Below the pieces are notes generated by a model. That model did no database searches and was not told the DNA's origin. It worked only from the letters and a program-made list of their open reading frames with translations. Shown one piece after another: positions 23,469 through 34,881 of a stretch of 64,000 nucleotides of DNA. Position 1 is the first letter of the stretch, and every line of letters starts with the position of its first letter. Source of the DNA: Zantedeschia hybrid cultivar (taxonomy: Eukaryota; Streptophyta; Magnoliopsida; Alismatales; Araceae); NCBI GenBank assembly GCA_030544215.1, contig JARZZO010000011.1:53317587-53381586 (forward strand). Direction: 5' to 3'. Both the position numbers and the translations under genes were made by a program.

Positions 23469-24476
23469 TCAGCCCCCGATAGTAGCACCTGCAGCTGCAC
23501 CAGCATCATCACTAGGAGACTGTGTCCCATCAACATCATCATCATCATCATCATTATCATCATCATCATCTTGATCATAATCAACAATTAACTTTCTTTT
23601 GACATTACTTGATTTTTTCTTTTGTGATGCATGTTTTTGCTGGCTTTGTTTTCTTTCTAGATCCTTTTGCAAGTTGACCCGATCTAATAATCCTTTTCCT
23701 CGTGGTGTATGCCTCACATAAATTTGCTTCATCTCATCAATGGCAGGATCGTCTCTGGTAGACAGATTAGTCCTCTCAAGTGTAGATGTACTCCTTCTCA
23801 AGAATGATGGTGGCCCAACCATTTTAGGAGTGACTGGCCTACTATCTGATTCTGAGTGTCTAGCAGGCTCAAACTCAGTATCAGGTGCAAATAAAGGCAC
23901 ATGCTCAGTCTGACTTTGATGCTCATATAAAGGAGGAGGTGAATTTTCTTTTTGCCTTTTTGAGGTTCTTAATTCTGGATCTCTAGCAACAGCTCCATCT
24001 AGTATACCTTCTGCCCATTCTGTATCATCAAGATCAAAAACTGGCTCATCGACAGTTGCTCGTATCTCAACCCAAGTCTGCAAGGGATTATCATCATCAA
24101 ATAACTCTTCCACATAAATTTGGCCAACAACATCTTCTACATACCCTGCAGCTCGTTTCTCCCTCAATTGTTGTCTCAACCGGATGTTTTTTATCCTCAA
24201 TCTCATATTGTAATGGCAGTACACCAATTTGTCCAATAGTTCGGCCTTTAATCGGTTACCAATTTTTTAGTGTATAAGGCTGAACGTGCTCCAATTTCTT
24301 TCACATTGGCTTGCCGATGTCGTCTGACTCAAAACCCTCACTGCAACGAAAGCCAATGGATTATAACACCTATCTTTGTTGTATACCATTATCCACCACT
24401 TAGCTGTGCCAACATTAAAAGACACCAAAAAATTAGTCAATGTATGTTCTCGTTTCTTATGCACATATGACAACAA
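23469..24476 (-). pseudogene. hAT-1 transposase C-terminal (dimerisation) region
   Basis: Minus-strand frames at 24476-24267 and 24236-23469 encode the hAT dimerisation domain. They contain LAFVAVRVLSQTTSASQCER then NWSTFSLIH, the conserved core of the hAT family C-terminus, followed by KLVYCHYNMRLR. A short frame interruption separates the two. The tail is acidic, with DDTEWAEG and a tract of nine or more Asp/Asn near 23540-23580 encoded by an ATC/GAT microsatellite. The domain mediates transposase oligomerisation in Ac and Hermes. Confidence 0.85.
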
Positions 24477-24644
24477 TGCAATGACTAAGTATACCTGGGC
24501 TCACTTTCTCTAAGGCAATTTGCACATAGTCTTCATTATATGTCTCCAGCCTTAGCCTATAAGCCTCCATCTACAAAGATGGAATTAACAATTAATAGAA
24601 TTCATAGGCTCTTCAAATTACAAGTAATTAGATAAATCTTAAAG

Positions 24645-25800
24645 TCAGATCTTCACTAAGTATACATGTCTCTCTGCCTCAATTCTATCTTCTATTGTCC
24701 TCGACAAGCGTGCAATCACATTTAGTGTGCCTTGGATCACCTCTCCATCAATGTGCACTTGCTGACTGTACATTACTCGAGGATTTAAAAAATAACCTGC
24801 ATTTAGGTGGATAATTAGTAATGTCAATTTAATAAATAATCTCCCATGTAACAGTATAAGACTGCACTTACCAGCTGCATGTAAGTTGTGGTGTAATGTG
24901 CTTTCCCATCTGACATCAATAAGGTCCCACCACTTCATATAAGTATTGGAAAATGCATTCTTGATGTGCACCTTAGCAATGTCAATTGCCTCGTACAAAT
25001 ATACCATATAATTCTTATCATCCCCATCCACCAATTTTAACACCTATACGAGAAGTTCCACCAACTTTAGATAAGTCTGCATATTATTCCAAAATTTTTT
25101 ATTCTCTATGATTTTTCCCACTTCCAAATGTTCATATTTAGATTCATTGGAGGTGGTCTGCATATACTCTTAGAACTCCTTATTAAACATAAAAGCCTTG
25201 ATCTCATTCCTGAATTTGTGCAAAGATTCTAAAGAAATAAAATTAGATGCAAATCATGTAGGCCCCGCACGGATGAGATCTCGGCCCCCATATGCTTTTT
25301 CTCTGAACATGTTCAAAATCCTAGGATGACCATAAATAAATTGGGTAATTTTTTGGGCTCTCTTCACTATCTTGCTGACAGTCGGATCCTTACCAATATC
25401 TTCAAGCATCAAGTCCAGACTATGCGCTGTACATGGGACCCAATAAAGGTGTTTGCGCTTGTCCATTAACTTCTTCCCTGCAGCTTTATAACTTGGTTCA
25501 TTATCGGTGACCATCTGCACAACATTTTTCCTCTCCAATTTCCTGCACCATCTGATCTATTAAACCAAATAAATATTTTGCGTTCTTTGAATAGTTTGAT
25601 GCATCAACAGATTTTATAAAAAATGTCCCTTCTGTGCAATAAACAAGGAAATTAATCATGGACTTCTTCGTAGTACCAGTCCAACCATCGCACATAATTG
25701 TGCATCCTCTCTCCTTCCATACTTCCTTAAAACTTTCAACCTACTGTTGAAGTTCCTTGTATTCTCCATCAAGCCCCCGTCCATATATGTCTCGCCGTGT
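24645..25800 (-). pseudogene. hAT-1 transposase catalytic core (DUF659 region)
   Basis: Fragments in several frames on the minus strand carry the hAT catalytic landmarks. IMCDGWTGTTKKSMINFLVY near 25695 supplies the first Asp; VQMVTDNEPSYKAAGKKL near 25515 supplies the second. A C-x2-H motif follows in WVPCTAHSLDLMLEDIGKD near 25435. Downstream, LKLVDGDDKNYMVYLYEA (25043) and NAGYFLNPRV (24800) match the insertion and alpha-helical region. In-frame stops, for example near 25540 and 25257, show decay, or in part introns I did not model. Confidence 0.85.
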
Positions 25801-25926
25801 GGGAACTTTGAACCCACGACTATGATCTGCTATTGCATCAATCATAGGTTGAAAATAAGGAGACTAAGCAGCATGTGAGGGAACACCTGCATGCAAAAGC
25901 CATTTGCAGATGCTTTTAAAAGCATG

Positions 25927-26542
25927 TCATGCCGCTTCAGCTGACTTTTTTACTCCTTTCATTGCATGCTTGATTTTTGGCTGAGTAGAACTCTGTCTTC
26001 TAAAAAGATAACTGTCTATAGGACCCACTTGACCTCTAGCTTGACTTGTGCCTCTTGTTGATGGTCTATCACCTCTCCTTCGAGCTTCGTCTTCTTGTTG
26101 ATGCCACAAACTCTCTCTTCTAGCTGCAGCCATCTCAAGATCTTCATCATCATCATCATCATCATCATCACTAGAGTCTACAATTTGTTCAGCCCTTTGC
26201 CTCTCACGTATAGAAATGTCACTGGCCGCAGTATGCATTCCTTTGTCTTTTGTATTATGTCTACCTGAAATTTCGTCTTAGAGTTCAACCTCCTCTTCAT
26301 TCTTTTGCTTTTTTTGTGCTTTCCGGCCACGCAACAATTCACGCATCTCGTTGGCAACTTGTCGGGGACAGACAGTACACCTTGTCACATGTCCTGTCTT
26401 CCCTGCTAAATGTTCTTTCCCTCAAGTGATTCCACCACCCATCTCTTTTTCACAATATTTGCATTTCACTCTCCTCTTTGCAGTATTAACTAAGGTGATA
26501 TGGGCCCACCCTAGGTCTTACTATTAGTGTTCAGTCAAGTTC
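25927..26542 (-). pseudogene. hAT-1 transposase N-terminus: BED zinc finger and acidic linker
   Basis: Just after the intron acceptor, the minus strand reads DLGWAHITLVN then VKCKYCEKEMGGGIT, an HLAG motif and CTVCP. This is the W..H, C-x2-C, H-x-C pattern of a BED-type DNA-binding finger, with a stop inside it near 26415. A linker follows with SSDDDDDDDDEDLEMAAARR encoded by a CAT/ATG-type microsatellite at 26146-26172. The BED finger is expected to bind the terminal GGTACCGG repeats. Confidence 0.75.
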
Positions 26543-27409
26543 CTACAACAAGAAAAAAAAAAGTAGAAACAAATATAAGAACATTTGGCATTATGTTCCT
26601 ACTTTAAAATATGCAATAAAGTTTAATTAGGCTTCAAATGATGTTTAAGTTATGTAATTAGACAAAAGTCCCAATTTTTAACCGCTAATTAAGATCAAAA
26701 TTGGGGAGTTTTCCTAATTAACCGTCGATCAACGCAATTGACAGCACACTCCTAGTTTAAAATATACAATGAAGCTTAATTAGGCTTCGATTGATGTTTA
26801 ATTTAAGCAATTAGACAAAAATCCTAATTTTTAACCGCTAATTAAGGTTAAAATTAGGGATTTTTCCCAATTAACCGTCGATCAACGCAATTGACAGCAC
26901 ACACCTAGTTTAAAACATGCAATGAAGCTTAATTAGGCTTCAATTGATGTTTAATTTAAGTAATTAGACAAAAGCCCCAATTTTTAACTACTAATTAGGG
27001 CCAAAATTAGGGATTTTCTATAATTAACCGTCGATCAACGCAATTGACAATACACTCTTAGTTTAAAACATGCAATGAAGCTTAATTAGGCTTCAATTGA
27101 AGTTTAATTTAAGTAATTAGATAAAAATCCTAATTTTTAACCGCTAATTAGAGTCAAAATTGGAGATTTTCCATAATTAACCGTCGATCAATGCAATTGA
27201 CAGCACACTCTTAGTTTAAAACATGTAATGAAGCTTAATTAGGCTTCAATTGAAATTTAATTTAAGTAATTAGACAAAAGTCTCAATTTTTAACCGCTAA
27301 TTAGAGCCAAAATTGGAGGTTGTCTATTTTACCAAGAAAATGAACGTAAACAATCTAAGAATTAGTTACTAACTAAAAAATGATCACTACATTAAAATAT
27401 ATATCATAC
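26543..27409 (-). other. hAT-1 leader intron
   Basis: Minus-strand donor AACAAG|GTATGATAT at 27409 and acceptor TTTCTTGTTGTAG| at 26543 bound an 867-base AT-rich segment between the GC-rich leader exon and the BED domain. The same layout occurs in hAT-2. Splicing is inferred from sites and position only. Confidence 0.55.
26600..27325 (-). repeat. 153-bp tandem repeats in the hAT-1 leader intron
   Basis: Nearly five copies with an exact period of 153 bases: the marker GAAGCTTAATTAGGCTTC begins at 26771, 26924, 27077 and 27230, with a diverged first copy near 26618. Each unit contains TTTTTAACCGCTAATTA and CGTCGATCAACGCAATTGAC. The repeats are homologous to those in the leader intron of hAT-2. 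Confidence 0.92.
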
Positions 27410-27708
27410 CTTGTTTTTTTCTTCCACCCAAAACTGTGAAAACGTCTCCAGAAAAGGATTAAAACGTCTCCGGCGGCGGGTGGCGGCGGCGGCTCTTTCC
27501 CCTCCTTCCTCTCCTTGCCAAAAACGAACCCCTCTCACAGATCTATTTCTGTGAGAGGGGAAAGTGAAACACCCCTTAAAAGGGGTGTTTCACGGGCATA
27601 CCGGGCCGGTACCGGGCCGGTACAGTAATTTTATTTTACTTTTTTTAACGGTACCGGCCCTTAATGGGGGTACCGGTACCGGCCGAAACTGCCATCCATG
27701 TGTCCAGC

Positions 27709-29050
27709 AGTTAGTTGGTGGGGGAGGAGGAGCCACATGCCTCCCTGTCCTCCTTACCAGTTTACCCTCACCAGCCACCAGGTGGTCTTTACCAACCCAG
27801 TAAGGGTGGAAAGTCCACCTGGAAGTGGAATCTTCCTTGGGAACAATCCCTTCCCTCACAGGATTGTGTTTCTCCACCCAAGGAGGGTGGAGAATCCCAC
27901 CTTATGTGGGAAACCCACCGCAGTTGGGGAGAGACCTGCAGCCGTTTTCCTTTTTTTTTTTGCCTTTCCTTTGTTTGTTTTCTCCTTTTTCTGTTTGTAT
28001 CCAAACTGCATAGCAGTTACAGAAGATGTGGAGGATAAGCAAGACTCCTAACCCTCACTGGGTTCACCCAGTAGGGAGCTTGCGGCTTCTCTCTCTCCCC
28101 ACCTGGTGAGGGTGGAGAACCCTGCACGTGGGAACCCCATCGGATGGTGGGTTTAAAGGATAAGAGACTGAAGGTCCCCTTTGTCTCTCTGATTTTTTTT
28201 CGGATATGAAATAGGGGCCGGCCCCTTTTTCTCTGCTGGTGTCACCAGTGCTTCTCCTTTTCTTCTTGCTTTGCTGCAACCAGATATGCCGTCTCTGAAT
28301 CTCTCCTTTCTTTGCCTCTCTCCTGTTCTTCATACATTTCTTTTGACAGGTTTAAATCCCAGAAATCTTAGGATTCACCAGTACTACAATGGATAATCAT
28401 CACTAAGAAGGTAATTCAATAAAACCTTCAGTTAGCTTGAATCAGGGGACTCGTTACAGCCTATTTCATTCTTTCAGATGTGGTCAAAAACTAGAGCCAG
28501 ATTTGAAATTGCTAACATTTCCTTATATTAATGATAAATTTTATTTAGTCACTTGCACCTAGGCCAAATGCAAAGTTTACAAGGACAAAAATATACGGTA
28601 TATGGGTTCCTCTCACCATGTGAAGCATTAGAGTCAGAATGGAGCTGAAGCAATAATGAGGCACTAGATAGCAGCAATCGATGCTAAACACCCAGAAAAT
28701 TGGGAAATGTGAACACGTATTTTGGAATCAGGCCCAACAATTTCACATTATTTTTTGCTACTACCAGGTAAAAGAAAAATAAAGCCTTCCAAATTCATAA
28801 GAATATTTCCTTAGGAGACCCTATAAAAAATGATTTGTAAAGTTCTTGGGTCAGACTGGTGACTAAAAACCATATCAAAACCAGCTGGTTCCATCAGATG
28901 ATTCAGATGTCAATTCTAAGGTTGGAACCAGAAAACCTTCATAAATAGTTCACTGGTGTCTTATTTGTAATTTGCTTCTTTTGTATGAGTTATGAGTTTA
29001 TATACAGGGGTCATTATGATAACAACCTTTTTTTGTTTTTTGAATGTGGC
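27709..29050. repeat. GC-rich LTR-like region with ACCNGGTGG palindromes
   Basis: From 27709 to 28150 the DNA is built from diverged repeats of phrases such as CACCAGGTGG, GGGTGGAGAATCCCACC and GTGGGAAACCCACCG. The same style recurs at 49140-49440 and in the 2.6-7.4 kb array, suggesting one LTR family. The left flank of hAT-1 (21430-21528, CCTGGTGAGGGTGG) continues this sequence once hAT-1 is removed. From 28400 to 29050 it is AT-rich with nothing recognised. Confidence 0.45.
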
Positions 29051-29079
29051 TAGCACGGTAGCACCACAAATTATAAAAA

Positions 29080-29430
29080 GAAGGGAATGCATAGGAGTCC
29101 AGCCCACAAAAGCTTCCCCATACAAAAGGACACCAAGTCAGTGAGCCACCATCTAGCCCCCCACCAACACAAAAAGAAAGGAGTTACAATGCTCCACTTC
29201 ACAAAAGGTTTTAGCCCAGTTCCTCAGCCAATCCAAACAGACAGCAATCCTCTCCAAAATCAAATATTCCCTTTTCAAGATTTACCTATTGCTTTCACCC
29301 CAAAGAGCCCACAAGATGGCATGAGGATTAGCCACCACACTGTATGCTCAGCCTTCAGTGGTCAACTCCCACCCTGTGCCCTAAAAACTCTTACCATTGG
29401 ATCAAAAGATTGAACATGAACATGAAGCCG
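29080..29430 (-). pseudogene. LINE-1-like reverse-transcriptase C-terminal remnant
   Basis: On the minus strand, a stretch near 29290-29330 reads approximately PHAILWALWGESNR in shifting frames. This resembles the region after the zf-RVT domain at the end of plant LINE-1 ORF2 proteins. It is followed by a Trp/Leu-rich stretch near 29200. No catalytic motif is present and frames change, so this is an old fragment at best. Confidence 0.35.
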
Positions 29431-29601
29431 ATCAAAAAGGAGCTGGCAGATCAAGCAAACTCGCAAACAAAATAAGGCCTAGGGACTTGTCTAAGCGATG
29501 GGTGAAGAAGCCAACTAAAAACTTAGTAAGCTGGTCATAGGTCAGGACGCTGCCATGTGATATGCTACACAAAAGACCCCTGGGCCCTAGTCCATTGCCA
29601 C

Positions 29602-29859
29602 TGTAGTCAGAAATAAGAAACAGGTTTATGTAATAGTTCTTATTTTATTTTCTATTTTTCCTGTCATTTGTGACTAATATTGTTCTTAGTCACAGCTAGG
29701 GGCTTTTTAGTCTTTTGGATGTAGTCCTCTTTTGCCCTGGGGCTATTAACATGAGACGATGGGGATGGTCTGCATGATGATCTGATCCCCTGTTTTGGCT
29801 CTCCCTTGTGTCCGTGCCCTTCTTCCTCCCTCTCGCATCTCTCTCTTATGTTTGCTACA
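29602..29859 (+). repeat. Copia-1 5' LTR
   Basis: 258 bases from TGTAGTCAGAAATAAG to TATGTTTGCTACA. It aligns over its whole length with the 3' LTR, with roughly two dozen substitutions and several small indels by eye, so the insertion is not recent. Confidence 0.95.
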
Positions 29860-29871
29860 TGGTATCAGAGC
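29860..29871 (+). other. Copia-1 primer-binding site
   Basis: TGGTATCAGAGC directly abuts the 5' LTR. It is complementary to the 3' end of plant initiator Met-tRNA, the usual primer for copia elements. The sequence to 30406 is leader with no recognised gene. Confidence 0.95.
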
Positions 29872-30406
29872 GATACTGAAGGGAGGAGGACCAGTCATCA
29901 AAAAAAAAAAATCTTCTTTCTTCCTGTTACAGTGCCGCGCCATAGTGCTGCTACAGTACCGCGCTACACTGTCGCTAGAACAGGAGGAGCAGTGGAGGAA
30001 TGAGGGCATGCTCTAGAACCCCTCTGTCACCCTTCACCCTCTCCTTTTCTGTCCGCCACCCTTCATGCTCTAGGGTTTTCTTGGGCAGACAGAGAAGAAG
30101 GCATTGGCCTGGGGTTGTTCGGCCATTCCTCTCCTCTTCTAGGGCTTGAAGACTGTTGAGGGGAGTCTCCCACACCTTGTGGCTGTCCTGGAGGTCTCCG
30201 CCAGCCACCTTCCTCTGTCCAGTTGCCCTAGAAGCCGTCGTTCTTTATCCCTCCTCTGTCCGGCACCCTTGTCTAGGGTTTCTCTGCACGGACAGAACCT
30301 TGTGGACAGGAGCTGTCCAGCCTCTCCTTCTGTCTTCTTGTATAGCAGATCATTGAGGGGAGTCTCCCTCATCCCGTTGTTGACTTAGAAGCCTCTATTT
30401 TCTGCC

Positions 30407-31063
30407 ATGTCATCGTCTATGAGCAACGCTACCACACTGCCAGTGGGGGATACGACGGAGGTTTGTTCTCCGTTATTGAAACCATTGAGCTTCACCATGG
30501 TTGAGCATGCGTCTCTGCAAATGACCACCACTAAGTTAACAGAGACCAATTTCAAACTTTGGTCAGTTTCTACCCGGATATTTCTTGGAGGACGCAGTAA
30601 GACAGCATATATCCTTAGAAAGGCCACACCACCTGATGTTAATGACCCTTCATATGCCAAGTGGGACTTGAAGAATAATCTAGTGATGGGCTGGATTTTA
30701 AGTTCTGTAAGCCCAGAGATTCAGCAGTTGATTATGATGAAGCCTACTACTCAGGCCATGTGGGAGCTTCTTGAGCATATGTATAGGCAACATCAAGATG
30801 TCTCCCGTATATACCAGGTGACTGCTGATGTGCAAGATATGAAGCAAGGAAGCATGGGTATTACTACCTATTTTGGCCTCATAAAGAGTAAGTGGGAAGA
30901 ACTTGACTATTATTCTGTGTACCAATGGATCCGTACAGATGACCAGCGACAATATCTTCAGCATGTTCAGCAGAATCGCATATTCAAATTCCTCGTTGAC
31001 CTAAACACTGAGTATGAGTCCTTGCGTGGACAAATACTTAGTACAGAACCTCTTCCTACTTAG
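30407..31063 (+). pseudogene. gag: Copia-1 gag, UBN2-type
   Basis: A 218-codon frame starting at MSSSMSNATTLPVG. Conserved copia gag features include KLTETNFKLWSVSTRIFLGG (residues 44-63), WILSSVSPEIQQLI (about 95-108) and MWELLEHMYR (about 119-128). Then come the RIYQVTADVQDMKQGSMGIT and FLVDLNTEYESLRGQIL segments typical of the capsid domain. It ends at a TAG at 31061, before the zinc knuckle, so gag and pol are now separated. Confidence 0.9.
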
Positions 31064-31149
31064 GAAGGCATCGAAAGGCCATGAGTGGTGACAGCGCACC
31101 TGTTGTCCCTCGTGATTTGGGGGAGTAGTCAGCACTGATCACTACCACC

Positions 31150-31739
31150 ATGAAGCCCGGTAAAGGTGGTCAGTCTTCAGGGAAGCAGAAAACCAAACTA
31201 GCTAGGCATTGCACTTACTATGGCAAGGACAATCATAATGTAGAGAATTGTTGGAATCTTTATCCAGATAAGAAACCATTAAAGTTCAGGAGAGGTGGGC
31301 AGTCTGCAAAAGGGAATGTTGCCATGGCACAACCTGTTAAGAATCCAGCACCCTCTTCCCTGGACGGCAGTCTCACTACCTCTCATATGTCTGCACTTTC
31401 TTCTGTCAACATTGGCCATCTACAATGGATTTTTTCACAGCTAGGATTTTCTACATCCTCCACTTCAAGTACTTCAGGGGCAGCCTTAAGTGTCTCCTCC
31501 AGTTCTCCTTGTACTCCAAGATTATTGATTCAAGGGTCATAGATCATATGACTGGTATTCCTACTCACTTCTCATCTTATTCCTTGAGTCTTGGACATGA
31601 TAACGTTACCATTGTCGATGGTACCCGTGCCACTGTGGCAGGGAAGGGTACTATCAAGTTATATGGTGGCCTCGTCCTGTCATCAGTTATTCATGTTCCT
31701 ACTTTACCAATTAATATTCTTTCAGTAAGTCATCTCACT
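31150..31739 (+). pseudogene. Copia-1 zinc knuckle and protease
   Basis: The nucleocapsid knuckle reads CTYYGKDNHNVENCW: the second Cys of the CCHC has become Tyr, which should abolish zinc binding. After a Ser/Thr-rich linker the protease starts in another frame at LIDSRVIDHMTG, where the family has D-S/T-G-A-x-D-H; Gly and Ala are replaced. VTIVDGTRATVAGKGTIKL and LPINILSVSHLT follow, and the frame then runs into the LINE insertion. Confidence 0.85.
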
Positions 31740-32482
31740 CATCATCACCATCATCAAAGCTTATCCCATCTATTTGGGGTCGGTTATATGAATCCTACCC
31801 TACCATCTTAATCAATCAAATGCCAAACTTGAGGTAACACGTAGCAGTGTCATGTCCTTTCTAACTGCATTTAACTATCTTATATTAGATCTTCTTCGAT
31901 GTCTTTTACCCTCCTCCACACTAATTCTATCACACCTCTTAACTGGTGCTAAACTTGGACGACGATATACATGACCAAACCACTACAACCTATTCTCCCT
32001 AAGCTTAACATCAATAAGAGGTACACCTAAATCCTTACGTATATATTCCTTCCTAATTTTATCTTTTCTAATCTTACCACACATCCACCTTAACATCCTC
32101 ACCTCAACAACATATAATTTTTGTACATCATCCTTTCTCGCAGCCTAACACTCGGAACCATATAACATAGCAGCTCTTACAGCTGTCCTATAAATCTTAT
32201 CTTTGAGTTTTAAGGGCACCCACCGATCACAAAGGACTCTAGATGCACTTCACTTCAACCAACCTACCTTGACTCTATGAGTGACATCTTCTTGGATCTC
32301 TCCATTATCTTGAATAATATATTCTTAATATCAAAAGTTGCTATTTTTAAGAATAACTTGACTTTCGATAGTAACTAAATCTACTTGATCAACATTTCTA
32401 TTATTGAAATTACATTTCATATATTACGTCTTAGTTTGACTTTGGATTTCAAAGCAAACCTCCATTCTTCTAATTACATTTT
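31740..32482 (-). mobile_element. RTE-type LINE, 5'-truncated, inserted in Copia-1
   Basis: A 16-bp duplication AGTAAGTCATCTCACT flanks it (31724-31739 and 32483-32498). On the minus strand it encodes the C-terminal end of an RTE-clade reverse-transcriptase protein: DRWVPLKLKDKIYRTAVRAA and MLYGSEC near 32230-32150, and RMLRWMCGKIRKDKIR near 32090. It ends CCGACCCCAAATAGATGGG..AAGCTTTGATGATGATG, the trinucleotide tail typical of plant RTE LINEs. Removing it rejoins the Copia-1 frame at VSHLT. Confidence 0.93.
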
Positions 32483-32498
32483 AGTAAGTCATCTCACT

Positions 32499-33576
32499 AG
32501 GCCTCTAAATTGCTCAGTGACCTTCCCCACTCATTGTGATTTTCAGGACCTACGAATCAAGCAAACGATTGAGAATGGTCGTGAAGTGGGTGGTCTCATC
32601 ATCTTGAGCCTAGTGGGAGTGCAACCTTCCAATCTAGTTTTAGTGGTGACATGAGTCAGAAAATAAGCAGTTGTGGCATATTCGTTTAGGTCATTTGGCA
32701 TTTAGATCTCTTAAAGTTCTTTTTCCGTATCTTTTCCAATCTATTAGTCTTGAGTCGTCGCAATGCCACACACGTCAACTTGCCAAACATTGTAGAACTA
32801 ATTTTCAATATTCAATGAATAAAAGTTATATACCTTTTCAGCTTGTTCATTTTGATATTTGGGGGCCTTCCCCATTGCCATCTGTCTCTAGACATCAATA
32901 TTTTATTTATTTTATTGATGATTTCTTTCATTGTTGGTGGATCTATCTGAAGAGGTCTCGTGAGGAGGTTCCACGCATTATCCAAGTTTTTTGTAAGATG
33001 GTTGAGACGTAGTTTGAGCGGTCTGTAAAAAATTTCAGATCTGGTAACACTAGAGAATACTTTGAGAAGTCTCTCAATATTATTATGGAAGACAAGGATA
33101 TCATTCATGAGTCTTCCTGCCCTTACACTCCACAACAAAATGGAGTGGCTGAAAGAAAAAATCGTCATCTATTAGAGACCTCTCGAGCATTTCTCTTGCA
33201 ACACAATTTGTCCAAAAAATTCTAGGCCAATGTTGTATATTATCAATCGCATGTCATCTCGGACTCTTGGAAATCTGTCTCCCCTACGGTTGTTATGCGC
33301 TGAACTCTTTTCTCCCTTGTTCCTCATGTGTTTGGGTGCCTTTGCTTCATTCATTGTCTTGGTCCGGGAATTAAAAAACTGGACCCTGGAGCTGTTCGTG
33401 GCATCTTCTTGGGGTATTCTCATACTCAAAAGGGCTATAAGTGATTGATCCTATAACGGGCAAGCGTTATGTACTTAAAGATGTCACATTTTTTTAAAAA
33501 TAAGTCTTAATTTTACTCCCAGTCTTCTCCTCGTGAGGAGATTGCTTCTATTTCACCCTCTCCTCCATTACCTATT
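32499..33576 (+). pseudogene. Copia-1 integrase
   Basis: The frame resumes after the LINE. The pre-integrase zinc site is H-x3-H in LWHIRLGHLAF with Cys residues downstream (CHTRQLAKHC). The catalytic core keeps the first Asp in LVHFDIWG. The second Asp is lost in FRSGNTREYF, where the family has RSDN. The Glu is kept in PQQNGVAERKNRH. A TAG interrupts at 33010 and further frame changes follow. The C-terminal part (HVFGCLCFIHCLGPG, VRGIFLGYSHTQKGYK, KDVTFF) runs to the hAT-2 target site. Confidence 0.9.
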
Positions 33577-33688
33577 CTTTTGCCCATGGTTTCCCCCCTC
33601 CCCCAGCCCTTCACCCGACCCACCTGCCCCATTGCCCACCGCCGCCACTCGCCGCCAGGCATCCCGCCGCCGGCCTGCCGCCACCATC

Positions 33689-33692
<4 letters not shown>

Positions 33693-33744
<52 letters not shown>
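33693..33744. repeat. (CT)n microsatellite
   Basis: A pure CT run of about 50 bases in the GC-rich leader of hAT-2, close to the presumed transcription start. Such CT tracts are common in plant 5' leaders and mutate quickly. Confidence 0.95.
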
Positions 33745-33745
<1 letters not shown>

Positions 33746-33881
33746 AAGATCTTGACCGAACGAAGGGGATTTCACCCCGTCATCACCGGCCGGCAGGCCA
33801 ACAGCCACTGCAACCGTTGTTGTCGCCATCACCGCCGCCGTCGACGTCGGATTTTATTTTCGCATTCTGATCCGAGTTAAG

Positions 33882-34881
33882 GTATATTTCGATCTTTTTT
33901 ATAAAAGAAAATCTCAAAAAATTAGAAATAATGTATCGTTGTGTAGATCTATTAATATTTAGCTTTCAAAAAAATTTAACATGTTGATTAGACAAAATCC
34001 CCAAAATTAACCCTACTTAGGGGTTAAAAATTAGGGCTTTTGTATGATTAGTGTAATTAGAGTTCTATTAAATGTGTCAAACACTCAATTGAACTTATTA
34101 GAACCTAATTGTACAAATTTTTGCATTAATTGCATATTATTAGTGTTAATTTGTTAAAACTAACCCTAATTAGGGGTTAAAAATTGAGACTTTTGTACGA
34201 TTAGTGTAATTAAGGTTCAATTTGAACTTATTACAATCTGATTGCATAGTTTTTTGCATTAATTGCATGTTATTAGAGTTAATTTGATAAAATTAACCTT
34301 AATTAAGGATTAAATTTTGGGGCTTTGTATAATTAATGTAATTAGGGTTCTATTGAGTATGTCAAACACTCAATTGAACTTATTGAACCTAATTGTACAG
34401 ATTTTTGCATTAATTGCTCGTTATTAGTACTAATTACTTAACATTAACTTTAATTAGGGGTTAAAAATTAAGACTTTTGTATCATTAGTGTAATTAAGGC
34501 TCAATTGAGTGTGCCTAACAGTCAATTGAAGTTATTACAATCTGATTGCATAGTTTTTTACATTAATTGCTCATTATTAATACTAATTACTCAAAATTAA
34601 CCTTAATTAGGAGTTAAAAATTGAGACTTTTGTATCATTAGTGTAATTAGAGTTCAATTGAGTATGCCAAACACTCAATTGAACTTATTACAATCTGATT
34701 GCATAGATTTTTTTCATTAATTGCATGTTATTAACGTTAAATTTTTAAAATTAACTTTAATTAAGGATTAAAAATTGGAGCTTTTGTATGATTAGTGTAA
34801 TTATGGTTCAATTAAGTGTGTCAAACACTCAATTGAACTTATTACAATCTGATTGCATTTGTGTCTTTTTATGTTATGCAG
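33882..34881 (+). other. hAT-2 leader intron
   Basis: Donor GAGTTAAG|GTATATTTC and acceptor TATGTTATGCAG|GAATATG bound 1.0 kb of AT-rich DNA between the GC-rich leader exon and the BED finger, matching the layout of hAT-1. Splicing is inferred. Confidence 0.55.
33990..34860 (+). repeat. ~150-bp tandem repeats in the hAT-2 leader intron
   Basis: About six copies of a unit near 148 bases, each with TTAGGRGTTAAAAATTNRGRCTTTTGTA and CAAACACTCAATTGAACTTATTA words. They align with the reverse complement of the 153-bp repeats of hAT-1, for example TAATTAGCGGTTAAAAATTG there against TAATTAGGGGTTAAAAATTG here. The homologous repeat array has therefore been kept at the same place in two different hAT elements. 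Confidence 0.88.

Larger units (their letters stand above)
21537..27700 (-). mobile_element. hAT-1: 6.2-kb coding hAT transposon
   Basis: A perfect 8-bp duplication TGTCCAGC lies at 21529-21536 and 27701-27708. Ends are CATGGATGGCAGTACCGG and, from the right side inward, CATGGATGGCAGTTTCGG; both are followed by repeated GGTACCGG words. In minus orientation the order is: GC-rich leader exon, an ~870-base intron with 153-bp tandem repeats, BED zinc finger, acidic linker, DUF659/RNase H-like core, C-terminal dimerisation domain, and an acidic tail. A second hAT (21947-23132) is nested near the 3' end. Stops and frameshifts show it is no longer autonomous. Confidence 0.93.

Noticed and set aside
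33533..33880. A 115-codon ORF rich in Ser/Leu across the (CT)n run
   Set aside because: It spans the Copia-1/hAT-2 junction and the CT microsatellite, so it is not a biological unit.
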